Part shown: positions 36,236-44,768 of the stretch, piece by piece
Position numbering within the stretch: the first letter of the stretch is position 1
Layout of the letters: each line of letters opens with the position of its first letter
Position numbers and translations under genes: made by a program
The notes under the pieces: generated by a model
Told to the model about the DNA's origin: nothing
The model's input: the letters and a program-made list of their open reading frames with translations, nothing else
Databases searched by the model: none
NCBI GenBank assembly: GCA_965205595.1
Contig: CBDBHI010000030.1
Location: 372,001 to 436,000 of the forward strand
From: CATQHP01 sp965205595
GTDB taxonomy: Bacteria > Acidobacteriota > Terriglobia > Bryobacterales > UBA6623
Direction: 5' to 3'
Length of the DNA stretch: 64,000 bases

Positions 36236-39200
36236 ATGTCAATCAATTGGTTCTCGCGACTGCTCGTGGTCGCCCTCACGCTCGCGCTTTTTCAAGGCCA
36301 GGCACCCGCTCAGACAGTGGGCACGATACTTGGTACGGTCACCGATAACACGGGTGCCGTGATTCCCGGAGCTGAAGTCACGATCACCAACGAGGGCCAG
36401 GGCACCTCGAACGTTGTTTCAACCCAGGCGGACGGAACGTTCTATCTTCCAAACGTCGTGCAGGGTTCCTATTCGATACGGGTCGAATCCGACGGATTCC
36501 AATCCCACGCTGTCTCAAATTTGCGGCTGGACACAGGCGGCGTCATTACTTACGACGCCGCGCTCGAGGTGGGTGCCGTCACCGAAACCATCAACGTCGA
36601 AGCATCAACCCCGCTAGTGGAAACCTCGCGTGGCTCGCTGGGAGCGGTTGTCGAGAACAAGCGCGTGCTGGAGCTGCCCTTGATCAACCGCGAGGTGTTC
36701 GACCTGCTGGACCTGACCCCAGGCGCCCAGCGCATGAGAAACAGCAACCGCGCCGGCGGCGGCGACGTAACGATCGCCGGCGGGCGGACTCGCGCGGCCG
36801 GGGTCTTCCTCGACGGCGTGGTCAATTCCCGCACCGGCATCGGGGCGACGATCACCGAACTGAGCCCTCCAGTCGATGCGATCTCGGAGGTTCGCGTGGA
36901 AGCCAATGCCCCGACAGCCGAGCTGGGCCGCTCGTCGGCCGGCTTCATGAATGCGACGACCAAGTCGGGCACCAATGAATTCCACGGGTCCGGCTACTGG
37001 TTCGTCCGCAACGACGCGCTCAACGCGCGCGGCTGGGACGCCAGGAGCAAGACCAAACTACGCCGCAACACCCCTGGAGCGACGATCGGGGGTCCGATCG
37101 CCAAGAACCGCACGTTCTTCTTCTACAACTACGACATCACGATTCAGAACCTCGAGGACCTGCGCGTCCGCAACGTCGGACTGCCCGAATGGCACACCGG
37201 CGACCTCTCGACGATGCTGCAGTCGAATGGCAGGTTGCGGCCCGTCTATGACCCGCTCACGTCGAGCCGCCGCGGCGGCGAAACGCAGTTCGAGAACAAC
37301 GTCATCCCGCGGAGCCGGCTCGATCCGGTGGCGCAGAATGTCATCGGCTTTGTGCCCGCTGCGAACCGCTCCTCGGTCGACGTCTCGAACGAGGGCAACT
37401 GGGTCCAGAACCTCGGTCGCGAGCTACGGCGCACGAGCCACACGTGGCGCGTCGACCACAAGCTCAACTCCGAGGACTCGCTGAGTTTCCGCTACAACCT
37501 GTTCATGCCGGTCACCGACCAACGTGTGTCGGCCGCTGATTGGGGTCCTGCGGACCCGAACCAGATCAAGTTGCCGCAGCGGCAGCAGAACATCCTGTTG
37601 TCTTACACGAAGCTGTTCTCGCCTACGTTCTTCATGAAGGCGACGGGCGGATTCTTCCGCTATCGCAATGACGTTCAGGGCCAGAACCTCAACGAAGATC
37701 TTGCGAGTCAGATCGGGCTCGTGGGCGTCGGTCCGGACGCCTTCCCGCGCTTCAACATCGGGGGCAACCCGAACTTTGGGAGTATCGGCCAGTCCGGCGG
37801 TCATCGGCGGCTGTTCGCATTTACGAACTTCGAATACGCGGCGCACTTCACGAAAGTGACCGGCAAGCACACGTTCAAGTTTGGGGCGGACTATCGCAGG
37901 TATCAAGGCAGCGAGCTGGGCCGCCAGACGGCCTCCGGCGTCTTCGACTTCGCCAATACCGATACGCGCGGGCTCAACGCCGACGGCAGCGTGATCGGAG
38001 GAACTGGCGCCGACCTGGCGTCGTTTTTGCTTGGCCAGGCGGATCGGGCGCGGCTGCAAGCCAACCCGTCGTTCGGGCGCCGCTCCTTGTACTCCGCCGG
38101 CTTCTTCCAAGACGATTGGCGCGTGAACGGCAAGCTCACAATCAATCTGGGGCTGCGCTATGAGTACGAGTCTCCGTTCACGGAGGTGGCGGACCGAGTC
38201 ACCGGCTGGGATCCGACTCTGCCGCTGCCGGCCGCGGGAACCAACGGCATCCGCGACGGTCAGCTCGGCCGGTTCTTCTTTGCCGGACAAGACGGCTTTC
38301 CGCGCAACCCGGTGCGGCCCGACAAGAACAACATCGGTCCGCGGTTCGGGTTCGCTTACAAGCCCGGCGCGGCCAACAAGACGGTGATCCGCGGCGGATT
38401 CGCGGTGATGTACGGCGGCAACTACGACGGCAATGTGTTGCAGACCGGCAGCCAGGGCTTTGGAGGAGCGGGCAACCTCGGCGGCGGGCAGGTTCCGCTG
38501 TTGAAAGACGGTTTGCCGTCGACATTCCTTGTGATTCCGGACAGCTCCGAGCTGAACCCCAATTTCGGCACGCGCGGCACGAGGTTTGTGCAAGGCCGCG
38601 TGGACTTTGTCGAGCGGGACCATCGCACGCCGTACGCCTACGACTACAACCTCACCCTGCAGCATCAGGTCGGCGAGCAGCTCTTCGAGGTGCGCTACTA
38701 CGCCAAGTTCGCCAAGCGGGTCAACTTGCGCCGGATGAACCTCAACCAGATCCACCCGCTGAACCTGCCGCGGGTCGGGGCGCTTGAATTCGGCAGTCGC
38801 GCCAATACCCAACGCTTGCTGAAGCCCTTCACGCAGTACGGCGGCACCGGGCAGGTCCGGATGAACAATCCGAACTTCTTCAACTCGGACTATCAAGGCG
38901 TGTCGTTCAAGACCGAGAAGCGCTTCAACCAGGGGCTCGGATACATCTTCCTCTACACCTTCTCGCGCTGGTACGACAACGCGCCGTTCGTGGGTGAGAA
39001 TGCCGCCAGCCTGGGCGACCATGACTGGTACCAGAACATCTACGACTTCGCCAGCGAGTGGTCGTTGTCGGCGAACCATTCGCCGCATCGCGTAGTGTTC
39101 AGCCCGATCTTCGAGCTACCGATCGGCAACGGCAAGAAGGTCAACCTCAGTGGCCCCGCGAACGCGATCCTCGGCGGCTGGCAGGTCTCGGGGATCTATA

Positions 39201-39655
39201 CTTTCCAGACCGGATCGCCGTTCGGGGTGACCGTTCTCAACGGTGCGCGCGATGTGAAGGGCGACAACTCCGCGGATGCGACGCTCTACGCCAACCTGGT
39301 GGGGAACCCGGACGACCCGAACAGAGGCGCTCCGGCCCTCGGTGGACGACGGGGGATCCTCTGGACAAGCGAGGACGCTTTCGAATCACCGGCGCCGTTT
39401 ACGTTGGGCAACGCCGGCCGTAAGGTTCCCGGCACCCTTGGACCCGGCACGCCGCACATCTTCAACATCGCGCTCTCGAAGAACATAGATATCACCGAGC
39501 GCGTTCGCGCCCAGCTCCGCTGGGAAACGTTCAACAGCTTCAACACGCCGGAGTTCAATAATCCGCGCGACCAGGTCGGGCAATCGGGCTTTGGCGTCGT
39601 CAACGCGGGCAACTCGCATCGCGAGATGCAATTTGGCCTGAAGCTCTACTTCTAA
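36236..39655 (+). CDS. TonB-dependent receptor, Oar-like, with carboxypeptidase-regulatory domain
   Basis: 1139 residues from ATG 36236 (CAGGAGAGG 6 nt upstream). The signal peptide ends at QAPAQ. An N-terminal Ig-like carboxypeptidase-regulatory domain (GTILGTVTDNTGAVIPGAEV, TFYLPNVVQGSYSIRVES) is followed by a plug (LPLINREVFDLLDLTPGAQR, SEVRVEANAPTAELGRSSAG) and a long beta-barrel ending in a C-terminal aromatic (MQFGLKLYF). Known: acidobacterial relatives are outer-membrane importers of oligosaccharides or other large ligands. It is followed by a terminator and a convergent sulfatase, so sulfated-glycan uptake is a reasonable guess. Intact, in contrast to many neighbours. Confidence 0.92.
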   Translation: MSINWFSRLLVVALTLALFQGQAPAQTVGTILGTVTDNTGAVIPGAEVTITNEGQGTSNVVSTQADGTFYLPNVVQGSYSIRVESDGFQSHAVSNLRLDTGGVITYDAALEVGAVTETINVEASTPLVETSRGSLGAVVENKRVLELPLINREVFDLLDLTPGAQRMRNSNRAGGGDVTIAGGRTRAAGVFLDGVVNSRTGIGATITELSPPVDAISEVRVEANAPTAELGRSSAGFMNATTKSGTNEFHGSGYWFVRNDALNARGWDARSKTKLRRNTPGATIGGPIAKNRTFFFYNYDITIQNLEDLRVRNVGLPEWHTGDLSTMLQSNGRLRPVYDPLTSSRRGGETQFENNVIPRSRLDPVAQNVIGFVPAANRSSVDVSNEGNWVQNLGRELRRTSHTWRVDHKLNSEDSLSFRYNLFMPVTDQRVSAADWGPADPNQIKLPQRQQNILLSYTKLFSPTFFMKATGGFFRYRNDVQGQNLNEDLASQIGLVGVGPDAFPRFNIGGNPNFGSIGQSGGHRRLFAFTNFEYAAHFTKVTGKHTFKFGADYRRYQGSELGRQTASGVFDFANTDTRGLNADGSVIGGTGADLASFLLGQADRARLQANPSFGRRSLYSAGFFQDDWRVNGKLTINLGLRYEYESPFTEVADRVTGWDPTLPLPAAGTNGIRDGQLGRFFFAGQDGFPRNPVRPDKNNIGPRFGFAYKPGAANKTVIRGGFAVMYGGNYDGNVLQTGSQGFGGAGNLGGGQVPLLKDGLPSTFLVIPDSSELNPNFGTRGTRFVQGRVDFVERDHRTPYAYDYNLTLQHQVGEQLFEVRYYAKFAKRVNLRRMNLNQIHPLNLPRVGALEFGSRANTQRLLKPFTQYGGTGQVRMNNPNFFNSDYQGVSFKTEKRFNQGLGYIFLYTFSRWYDNAPFVGENAASLGDHDWYQNIYDFASEWSLSANHSPHRVVFSPIFELPIGNGKKVNLSGPANAILGGWQVSGIYTFQTGSPFGVTVLNGARDVKGDNSADATLYANLVGNPDDPNRGAPALGGRRGILWTSEDAFESPAPFTLGNAGRKVPGTLGPGTPHIFNIALSKNIDITERVRAQLRWETFNSFNTPEFNNPRDQVGQSGFGVVNAGNSHREMQFGLKLYF

Positions 39656-39662
39656 CCGATCG

Positions 39663-39681
39663 GCCCGGCCCTAGGCCGGGC
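39663..39681 (+). terminator. Terminator hairpin after the TonB receptor
   Basis: GCCCGGCC and GGCCGGGC form an 8-bp perfect stem with a 3-nt loop, 8 bp after the stop codon, followed by pyrimidine-rich AGGTCCTCTTCC. Good candidate for intrinsic termination. Confidence 0.7.
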
Positions 39682-40057
39682 AGGTCCTCTTCCATAGCGT
39701 GCTAAGTAGGCGAACGTCGGCGGGCCATAGCTCAGGCTCTGCCGACGATTCCAAACCACGCGACGATCCCTCGCACATCAACATGAAGCCATCGGCCTCC
39801 ATTGGGCCTTTCGCTCACACTCTACAGGAGACCTAACGGCGCGGCGGCTCAACTAGCTGTCGGGAGAGGTGCACACGCGGCATGGTAGAGGAAAATCTAA
39901 TCGCCACAAAGATTCCCCTCGACTCTCGCTCGACAGTGATGAGCACTGTAGAAAAGCTGCGTATAGCCTCCACGTGGACGCCTATTCGGATATTGCCTCT
40001 TGACCTGAAGCGCCGAACATGTCGGCAGCTGCCCACTGGAATCGGGAACAGACTGCT
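39682..40057. other. No gene recognised
   Basis: About 375 bp between the receptor's terminator and the convergent sulfatase stop codon. No coding signal or distinctive repeat was seen. Confidence 0.5.
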
Positions 40058-41548
40058 TTATAAGCCCATTTTCACAGGAGGAAGGTTGTTGACGAATCCC
40101 GCCTTATTTCGCCGTAGTTCAGCAATTGCCATCTCCCGCATCTCTTTGAGCTTTGTCTGAAAATCCGCGTTCACGGCCAGGTTGTCCAACTCGTCTGGAT
40201 CGGCGTCCATGTCATAGAGTTCTTCGAGGTCTTCTATCAGAGGGCGGATGTATTTGTACTTACCGTGCCGGATCATTACGTACCAAGGGACGTCACCATG
40301 CATGGCACCCTCACCTTTCGGTATCGCGTTCGTATCTGAGCCATAGTTGCGCCCCGTTGCGGCCAGAAGCATCGGGCGGTCCCACTTAGCGTTGGGGTCT
40401 TTGAGAAGCGGCGTCAGATCCTGGCCTTGCATCTCCCACGGCTGCTCAATGCCGGCAAAGCTGAAGAAGGTCGGTACGATATCAATACCGCCGACGGGTG
40501 TCTTTACGACTGTGCCGCGGGGTAAGCGACTCGGCATGCTAATGATCATCGGCGATCGAATATTCGAGTCGTACGCGGCGATCTTCGTACCGCGGAATCC
40601 GTGTTGACCCCAAGCCAAGCCCTGGTCCGACGTAAAGACGACCAGCGTGTTGTCCTTCTGACCGCTCGTCTCAAGGGCCTCCAGAACCCTCCCAATTCCC
40701 TCATCCAGCCCCAGTACGCCCTGGTGATACTGGCGCACCCAGGATGTGATCGAGCGTCCCTGGAAATAGGGCTGCCCGTTTGGCCCGCGCGTCCAGTGAC
40801 TGACCTTCTGCGCCCAGGCGGGCTTGCCTAGTCGTGGTCCAAATACGTCTTGGGGTGTGTCGAAATCGATGCCGACGTAGTCGTCCACGTGGCGCTTGGC
40901 CGGCGTGAAGGGGCTATGCACTGCCCCGTAACAGAGCCACAGGTACCATGGCTTATCCTCGTCACGACCCTCACCGTTGATCACATCGATTGCCCAGTCG
41001 CTGTACTGATCGGTCGAGTAGCGTGCGAGCATCTTCGTCTCGCCACCCTGATAAGTGATTGGCTGGTCGTGATAGTAGTGCTGATGGTTCTCCGGGTGTG
41101 CCGGCCGGTTCCAGACGATTTGATAGTCCCAGTCGCGGCCATACCCGGTGTCGGTGCCAGTGTGCCATTTGCCGACATGTGCGGTGTGGTAGCCGTTCTC
41201 GCGGAAAACCTTTGGCCAGAACGGCGTCTTTTCCGGGTCATAGGTGCTGCCTGGGTAAGGACCCTCCATCCGCATCGATTCGACCGAGAACTGGTGTTTA
41301 CCAGTCAGCAGCGTCGCGCGCGAGGGCATGCACCACGAACCGATGTAGGCGTACTCAAATCGGACACCGTTTTCGGCGAGCTTGTCGAGGACTGGTGTCT
41401 CAACCCAGGGGTAGGACTGCGGATAGGCACCAACTGTGCGGTAGGAGTGGTCGTCGGAATAAATAAAGAGGATGTTCGGTCGCTCGGCGGCTGAGAGAAG
41501 ACCGAGGGCCAGGAGCATTAGCGAGGAGAGGCGGGTGGCAACAGACAT
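40058..41548 (-). CDS. Secreted sulfatase (Cys-type)
   Basis: 496 residues from ATG 41548 (MSVATRLSSLMLLALGLLSA signal); an upstream in-frame start at 41659 would add 37 residues before the signal and is less likely. Metal site NILFIYSDDHSYR, signature WCMPSRATLLTGK with the formylglycine Cys, HVGKWHTG, and FTSDQGLAWGQHG. The C-terminal DMDADPDELDNLA is usual in sulfatases of this group. Convergent with the TonB receptor. Known: sulfate-ester hydrolysis on glycans outside the cytoplasm. Appears intact; IS21 copy B lies ~340 bp upstream of its start. Confidence 0.92.
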   Translation of the reverse strand: MSVATRLSSLMLLALGLLSAAERPNILFIYSDDHSYRTVGAYPQSYPWVETPVLDKLAENGVRFEYAYIGSWCMPSRATLLTGKHQFSVESMRMEGPYPGSTYDPEKTPFWPKVFRENGYHTAHVGKWHTGTDTGYGRDWDYQIVWNRPAHPENHQHYYHDQPITYQGGETKMLARYSTDQYSDWAIDVINGEGRDEDKPWYLWLCYGAVHSPFTPAKRHVDDYVGIDFDTPQDVFGPRLGKPAWAQKVSHWTRGPNGQPYFQGRSITSWVRQYHQGVLGLDEGIGRVLEALETSGQKDNTLVVFTSDQGLAWGQHGFRGTKIAAYDSNIRSPMIISMPSRLPRGTVVKTPVGGIDIVPTFFSFAGIEQPWEMQGQDLTPLLKDPNAKWDRPMLLAATGRNYGSDTNAIPKGEGAMHGDVPWYVMIRHGKYKYIRPLIEDLEELYDMDADPDELDNLAVNADFQTKLKEMREMAIAELRRNKAGFVNNLPPVKMGL

Positions 41549-41890
41549 GGCACTGCTATTGTCGTGCAGGCTGGGACCGCTGTCAAACGTTGCCGAGTTT
41601 AGTCCGCGACGTGTTGGCAAGGTCAGGGACTGATAGGCGATCTCTAACTGCGACTGCACACCATCGAGTCGCCTGGCGATTCTCGGCCCAAAGGCCTTAC
41701 GTCAAACGATCCTGCTGAAATTGAGCGCCAGATCGCCAGACATTCAGAGTGTAGGTCACGAAGTCCCTCGCTGAGGCCCGAAACACGAACTGATCTCGGA
41801 GCTGGGAAACAGCTTCGAGAGGCAGATAAAAACACCTCATGTGGCCGGCTTCCCTGACCTTGAGCGATACCTAATGGGAACAAACGGTAG
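41549..41890. other. Upstream region of the sulfatase
   Basis: About 340 bp between the sulfatase start and IS21 copy B. No gene seen; it should hold the sulfatase promoter unless that was displaced by the IS21. Confidence 0.5.
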
Positions 41891-42059
41891 TGTCAAGGGC
41901 GGAGTAAATTTGGACCACTTCGGCGGAGCAAAAGTAGACCAGTTGGTGAAGGGGTAGCGGTTTTCGTGGGACGGCTGGAACGGAGCCTGCGGTCGCCCTT
42001 TAGGGCGGCCCAGGCGTAGTGGAGGCCGTCCCACGAAAACCGGGCGAGTGGCCGGTGGG

Positions 42060-42821
42060 TCAGCCCAAAGAGTGAGCCCGCTTCTTCTTGCTCTGGATCA
42101 GACGGAAGCTTTCGGCGTTCAGCTCTAGAATATGAACGTGGTGCGTGAGGCGATCGAGCAGGGCGCCGGTCAGCCGCTCGGAGCCGAAGACCTCCGTCCA
42201 TTCGTTAAACGGCAGATTCGAGGTGACCAGCGTCGAGCCCTGTTCGTAGCGCTGGGAAAACACTTCGAACAATAACTCCGCTCCGGTCTTCGATAGCGGC
42301 ACGTAGCCCAGTTCATCGACGATCAGCAGATCCTGCTTGGCCAACTGCTTTTGACATCGCAGCAAGCGCCGTTCATCTCGGGCTTCGAGCAGCTCATTGA
42401 CCAGTGCCGCCGCTGTTGTGAAGCGTGTTCGATAGCCGCGCTGACAAGCCGCCAGTCCCAACGCCAAGCCGATGTGCGTTTTGCCCGTGCCGGAATTACC
42501 CAGTGCCGGCACGTTTTCGCGGCGGTCGATAAACTCACAGCGCGCCAGTTCCAGCACCAGCTTCTTGTTCAACGCCGGCAAGGACGGGAAGTCGAAAGTG
42601 TCCAGACTCTTGGTCACGGGAAACTTCGCGGCCTTGCTGCGGCGCTCGGTGGCCCGCTGTTCACGGTCGAGCAGTTCCAGCTCGCAGAGTTGTTGCAGGA
42701 AGCTCCTCGAATCCAAGCTCTCGGCGGCGCATTGCCGCGCCAGTTTGTCGTACTCGCGCAGGAAGGTTGGCAGCCGCAACGCTTTCAAATGCGCTTCGAG
42801 CAGAAGTTTCGACCTCGCCAT
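42060..42821 (-). CDS. istB: IS21 helper ATPase IstB
   Basis: 253 residues from ATG 42821, with GGAGGGGGG upstream. AAA+ ATPase with Walker A GNSGTGKTH and Walker B LLIVDELGYVP, the usual family form, where copy A has an unusual Arg. Conversely this copy has NAESFRL near the C-terminus where copy A keeps the common NGESFRL, and FLQQL where copy A has FPQQL. The better candidate for an active IstB of the two. Confidence 0.9.
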   Translation of the reverse strand: MARSKLLLEAHLKALRLPTFLREYDKLARQCAAESLDSRSFLQQLCELELLDREQRATERRSKAAKFPVTKSLDTFDFPSLPALNKKLVLELARCEFIDRRENVPALGNSGTGKTHIGLALGLAACQRGYRTRFTTAAALVNELLEARDERRLLRCQKQLAKQDLLIVDELGYVPLSKTGAELLFEVFSQRYEQGSTLVTSNLPFNEWTEVFGSERLTGALLDRLTHHVHILELNAESFRLIQSKKKRAHSLG

Positions 42822-43039
42822 TACCCCCCTCCTTGTGCCGGCAGTGCCAAATAGTCCGCAGCGGAGGTTTGCTCCACCTGGGCTGCCGGCAGGTGCGGAT
42901 ACTTCGTCAAGTCCAAGCGCGGCGGCCGTTGCTCGATGCGGCACAGCACTAAGTGCCTGACTGCATCCAAGCCAATCGCTCCCAACTCGCAGGCTTGGCG
43001 CACCGCCGCGGCAACGTGCTCGAATCGGAAGTCCTCCAG

Positions 43040-44320
43040 TCATCGCAATACCTGCACGTACTCGCGCTTGCCTGGCTTTCCCAACCGTGCCTCGAGCAAA
43101 CGTCTCAAGCACGGGAACTGTTCGGGCAGCTCCCAGCCCGCCAACGGGGCCGCTTGATCGAGCGCGTTGGTCTTGCGTTCCAGCAGTGCTAGGTAATGCA
43201 GCGGATCGAAGATCAACTCTTCGCGTTCGTAACTGCGCCGGTGGCGCGCGATCTCTTCGCTGCCACAACAGATCACGATTTCATCGACGTAGCCTTTCAG
43301 CAACACCTGGCGATGTCCGTAGCGTGTGGGCACCGAGTAGTCGTTGGCGCGATAGCGCACCAATGACAGCGACGTCACCCGCGTGGTGCGTTTGTCGCAG
43401 GCGTCATAGGGCGTGGGCGGCAAGGGCAACAACGCTTGGCGGTCACGCTTGAAACGTTCCTCAATCGTTTCGGTGTGCCGCCGCAAGCGCCGCTTACGAT
43501 TGTTGAGGCACTGCGCTTCGAGCTGCTCGTTGAACGCTTCCCAGCTTGGAAACCTTGGCGCCGGCACCATGAAGTTCCGCCGGGCATAACCGACCAGTCC
43601 TTCCACCTTTCCCTTGTCGTTGCCTTTGCCCGGACGCCCGAAACGATCGGAGAATAAATAGTGCGACTGCAGTTCACTGAACACCCTGGTCCGCTTGCGC
43701 CTGCCGTCGCCCAGAATCCTCGCCAGCGCCAAGGTCGTGTTGTCGTAGAGGATGCTGCGTGGCACGCCGCCGAAGTACCGAAACGCTGCGTTGTGCCCCT
43801 CGCAAAACGCTTCCGTCGTCGCGGCCGGGAAAGCTTTTACGAAAGCGTCATCGCTAGGCGGCAGATCGACCACCAAGTAGTGCGCCTTGCGCTGTACGCC
43901 GTCAATGACCACCAGAGCTTCACCGCAGTCGGCCTGGGCATCGCCCGCCGGATGCACCAGCGGCACGAACATCTCTTGCCCGCCGAGCTTCTTGTCGCGA
44001 ACATAGTCCTTGACGATCGTGTAACCGCCGGTGAAATCGTACTCGTCGCGCAAGCGGTCGAAGATGCGTTTTGCGGTGTGGCGTTGTTTCTTCGGACGTT
44101 CCTGATCGTCGATGAGGATCTGATCGACGATTCCGGTGAAGGGATCCAGCTTCGGCCTCTGCGCTGGTTGGCGCCGCCGATAGCCCGGCGGAGTGGCGTA
44201 GCGCAACATCTTGCGCACCGTCCCTCGCGCCAGGCCAAACCGTTTGGCGGCCTCGCGCTCACTGAGCCCTTCGACAAAGACACTGCGCCGTACTTGAGCG
44301 TATCGCTCCACGCGATACAT
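43040..44320 (-). CDS. istA: IS21 transposase IstA, shortened by an in-frame TGA
   Basis: 426 residues from ATG 44320 (MYRVERYAQVRR). Same HTH and integrase core as copy A, with a few differences (QILIDD for QILSDD, DRFGRPG for DRLGRPG). It stops at the same TGA after EYVQVLR; the frame then continues open for ~73 codons to a TAATG overlap with istB. The stop therefore predates the spread of this element or its duplication. Confidence 0.88.
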   Translation of the reverse strand: MYRVERYAQVRRSVFVEGLSEREAAKRFGLARGTVRKMLRYATPPGYRRRQPAQRPKLDPFTGIVDQILIDDQERPKKQRHTAKRIFDRLRDEYDFTGGYTIVKDYVRDKKLGGQEMFVPLVHPAGDAQADCGEALVVIDGVQRKAHYLVVDLPPSDDAFVKAFPAATTEAFCEGHNAAFRYFGGVPRSILYDNTTLALARILGDGRRKRTRVFSELQSHYLFSDRFGRPGKGNDKGKVEGLVGYARRNFMVPAPRFPSWEAFNEQLEAQCLNNRKRRLRRHTETIEERFKRDRQALLPLPPTPYDACDKRTTRVTSLSLVRYRANDYSVPTRYGHRQVLLKGYVDEIVICCGSEEIARHRRSYEREELIFDPLHYLALLERKTNALDQAAPLAGWELPEQFPCLRRLLEARLGKPGKREYVQVLR

Positions 44321-44444
44321 CCCTCTCGTGTCCCACAAACACCACAGGAATGTTCGCTGGACCACTCGGACGGTCTACTTTTACTCCGCCCAAAAGCAGC
44401 TTCGATTCGCCGCTCTATGGTCTAGTTTCGCTCCGCCGTTCTCA

Positions 44445-44768
44445 TGAATGAGTCCGACGGACTAAGAACGGTCGATGGCCCTGAGTTTCATACCAATTCG
44501 CTCAGCGAAGGCCCTTAACCGAGCTACATTGCAAGAGCATTTTCAGGAATGACATTGGCAGCTTCCAGAGATGGTTCCGCCATCAACCGCTCCCTCGGTG
44601 ATAGCAGGGACTGCGCTTCGATTCGACGGTAACCGGGTCACGCTCATAACAAGCAGGGCCGGAGCACGCCCTAGCGGAAGTGAGGCGGCAGGTTTCGGTG
44701 TTTATATCACACTATTTAGGCGTTTCTCAAAACGACGTCAACTATAAAGAGCCTCGGTCGGCTTACAA
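44445..44768. other. Region between IS21 copy B and a glycosyltransferase
   Basis: About 325 bp with no credible gene. It should contain the glycosyltransferase promoter. Confidence 0.5.

Larger units (their letters stand above)
41891..44444 (-). mobile_element. IS21-family element, copy B
   Basis: 2554 bp, opposite in orientation to copy A and nearly identical. Ends TGTCAAGGGCGGAG (41891) and, on the complement, TGAGAACGGCGGAG (ending 44444), with the same internal repeats and the 18-bp inverted repeat downstream of istB. Flanks CGGTAG and TGAATG do not match. Differences from copy A include at least six amino-acid changes in istA and istB. Confidence 0.92.

Noticed and set aside
37424..39088. 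Long open frame antisense to the TonB receptor
   Set aside because: High-GC shadow of a strongly coding gene; no start signal and no domain; the sense strand has a complete receptor.
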